Shown piece after piece: positions 16,167-17,129 of a stretch of 17,129 bases of DNA. The position numbers and the translations under genes were made by a program. Source of the DNA: Burkholderiales bacterium (lineage in GTDB: Bacteria > Pseudomonadota > Gammaproteobacteria > Burkholderiales > Burkholderiaceae_C); contig CANFYD010000020.1 of the NCBI GenBank assembly GCA_947450745.1, positions 1 through 17,129 on the forward strand, given 5' to 3'. The stretch's first letter is position 1. Each line of letters begins with the position of its first letter. The notes below the pieces were generated by a model. The model searched no databases. It was not told the origin of the DNA and saw nothing but the letters and a program-made list of their open reading frames with translations.

Positions 16167-16598
16167 GTGAAACCACCTCTGCCCACCCCGCATCGCGCGC
16201 CCCTTGCCGCCGCGCTCTACGAACTTTCCAAGCTTTTCAACAGCCTTGAGGCGCAGCGCTACTGGCGCGTGCTGGTGCTGCTGTTGATTGCCGCAATCAG
16301 TTTTTTGGCGCTGTCGCCGCACCCACCGACCGGGCTGAGCACCGGCTGGGACAAATCCAACCACGCGCTGGCCTTTGGGTCCCTGGGGTTTTGTGGCTTT
16401 TGGTGTGTGGCCACGCAGCGCGAGCGCTGGGTGGAGCTGCCGCTGGCCTTGCTGGTCTTTGGCGGCGTGATCGAGTTGCTGCAACTGCATGTGCCCGGTC
16501 GCAGCGGTGAATGGCCCGACTTGCTGGCCGACAGCGTGGGCATCGCCCTCGGCCTGCTGATCGCCACAGGCTGGCGGCGAATTCTCAAATTACGCTAA
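16167..16598 (+). CDS. VanZ-like membrane protein
   Basis: This 143-residue protein has the VanZ-like pattern: a first membrane segment (VLVLLLIAAISFLALSP), then the conserved W-D-K-x-x-H-x-L-x-F-G element in WDKSNHALAFGSLGF, a further membrane segment (LPLALLVFGGVIELLQLHV), the conserved R-x-x-x-x-x-D-L-x-A-D element in RSGEWPDLLADSVGI, and a last membrane segment. VanZ was first known for low-level teicoplanin resistance, but most family members are of unknown function in the inner membrane. The GTG at 16167 is the first start in frame; no good ribosome binding site is seen, so the true start may be internal. The EgtB-like gene follows after 49 bp on the same strand and may be co-transcribed. 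There is no apparent link to the catabolic genes. Confidence 0.85.
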   Translation: MKPPLPTPHRAPLAAALYELSKLFNSLEAQRYWRVLVLLLIAAISFLALSPHPPTGLSTGWDKSNHALAFGSLGFCGFWCVATQRERWVELPLALLVFGGVIELLQLHVPGRSGEWPDLLADSVGIALGLLIATGWRRILKLR

Positions 16599-16635
16599 GG
16601 TGCAGTCCCTTGGGCTCGAGTGAGGCCCATCCAGC

Positions 16636-16640
16636 AGGAG
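16636..16640 (+). promoter_or_regulatory. Ribosome binding site fixing the TTG start of the EgtB-like gene
   Basis: AGGAG is followed by 7 nt and then TTG at 16648. An in-frame ATG at 16705 has no such site, so the TTG is preferred and adds 19 residues. Confidence 0.6.
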
Positions 16641-16647
16641 CAGCAGA

Positions 16648-17129
16648 TTGACCGCTTCAACAACAGAAGAGAAATCGGCTCCGAAGCCCCCCTCACGGGC
16701 CGCCATGCAGGCTCGCTTGCAAGCGGTGCGTGCGCACAGCCTCGCCTTGGCCGCGCCGCTGTCGGCGGAAGATCAGAGCTTGCAGTCGATGGCGGACGCC
16801 AGCCCCAGCAAATGGCATCAAGCACACCAGACTTGGTTTTTTGAAACTCTGTTGTTGTTGCCGCGGCAGCCGGGCTATCGCCCGTTCGATACAAATTTTC
16901 AATACCTGTTCAATTCTTATTACGACGCGCTTGGTGCCCGCCACCCGCGCAGCCAACGCGGCCTGCTGAGCCGCCCCAGCCTGGCCGACGTTCAGGCCTA
17001 CCGCGCCCATGTGGACGCTGCCCTGCTCGGTTTCATCGAGGATGCCGATGCCGACACCTGGCAGCAGGCGCGGCCGCTGCTGGAGCTGGGTGTGCAACAT
17101 GAGCAGCAACACCAGGAACTGCTGGTGAG
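16648..17129 (+). CDS. egtB: Ergothioneine biosynthesis protein EgtB-like, 5' part
   Basis: The first 160 codons of a larger gene that runs off the window. EgtB is a cytoplasmic non-haem iron enzyme that joins trimethyl-histidine (hercynine) to a thiol donor with oxygen to form the sulfoxide precursor of ergothioneine. The visible part is the N-terminal DinB-like domain: SKWHQAHQTWFFETLLL contains the first iron ligand (H60), and GVQHEQQHQELL the HxxxH pair (H151, H155). FDTNFQYLFNSYYDALG is also typical. The C-terminal sulfatase-modifying-factor-like domain is expected beyond the edge. The start is a TTG supported by AGGAG. The frame has no stop inside the window. Related sulfoxide synthases with other thiol donors cannot be excluded from this half. 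The gene follows the VanZ-like gene by 49 bp. Confidence 0.88.
   Translation, partial: MTASTTEEKSAPKPPSRAAMQARLQAVRAHSLALAAPLSAEDQSLQSMADASPSKWHQAHQTWFFETLLLLPRQPGYRPFDTNFQYLFNSYYDALGARHPRSQRGLLSRPSLADVQAYRAHVDAALLGFIEDADADTWQQARPLLELGVQHEQQHQELLV

Overview
The window is GC-rich with strong third-position G/C in the coding regions, Shine-Dalgarno starts and dense operons. Protein families and sequence style suggest a betaproteobacterium, most likely Burkholderiales. This is inferred from gene content only; there is no rRNA or other taxonomic marker.

Layout: (1) 1-635 is an AT-richer non-coding leader with a near-perfect 22-bp palindrome (370-391) and a terminator-like hairpin (596-616). (2) 636-5358 is a plus-strand group: an NTF2/SnoaL-like protein, a secreted DUF1329 protein, a short-chain dehydrogenase (SDR) and an FAD-dependent dehydrogenase resembling 3-ketosteroid delta1-dehydrogenases. 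(3) 5494-7770, minus strand, is an exported catalase-peroxidase (katG) lying between two copies of a ~120-bp palindromic repeat. (4) 8405-14555 is a tight six-gene plus-strand operon: a DUF1302 outer-membrane barrel, a second DUF1329 protein, a SnoaL-like protein, a limonene-epoxide-hydrolase-like protein, a second SDR and an MFS transporter. (5) 14607-15527, minus strand, is an AraC-family regulator convergent with that operon; the ends of a third repeat copy lie between them. (6) 15528-16166 is largely non-coding and partly very AT-rich. (7) 16167 to the end holds a VanZ-like membrane protein and the first 160 codons of an EgtB-like ergothioneine biosynthesis protein, cut by the window edge.

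Regions 2 and 4 read as one catabolic locus interrupted by katG. Both halves carry the same parts (NTF2-fold protein, DUF1329, SDR). One adds the flavin dehydrogenase; the other adds the envelope barrel, an epoxide-hydrolase-like enzyme and a transporter. A plausible reading is uptake of a hydrophobic alicyclic, steroid-like or terpenoid-like compound through DUF1302/DUF1329, oxidation of alcohols by the SDRs, ring desaturation by the flavoprotein, and isomerisation or hydration by the NTF2-fold proteins, under AraC control. The substrate cannot be read from the sequence, and no ring-cleaving oxygenase or CoA enzyme lies in the window.
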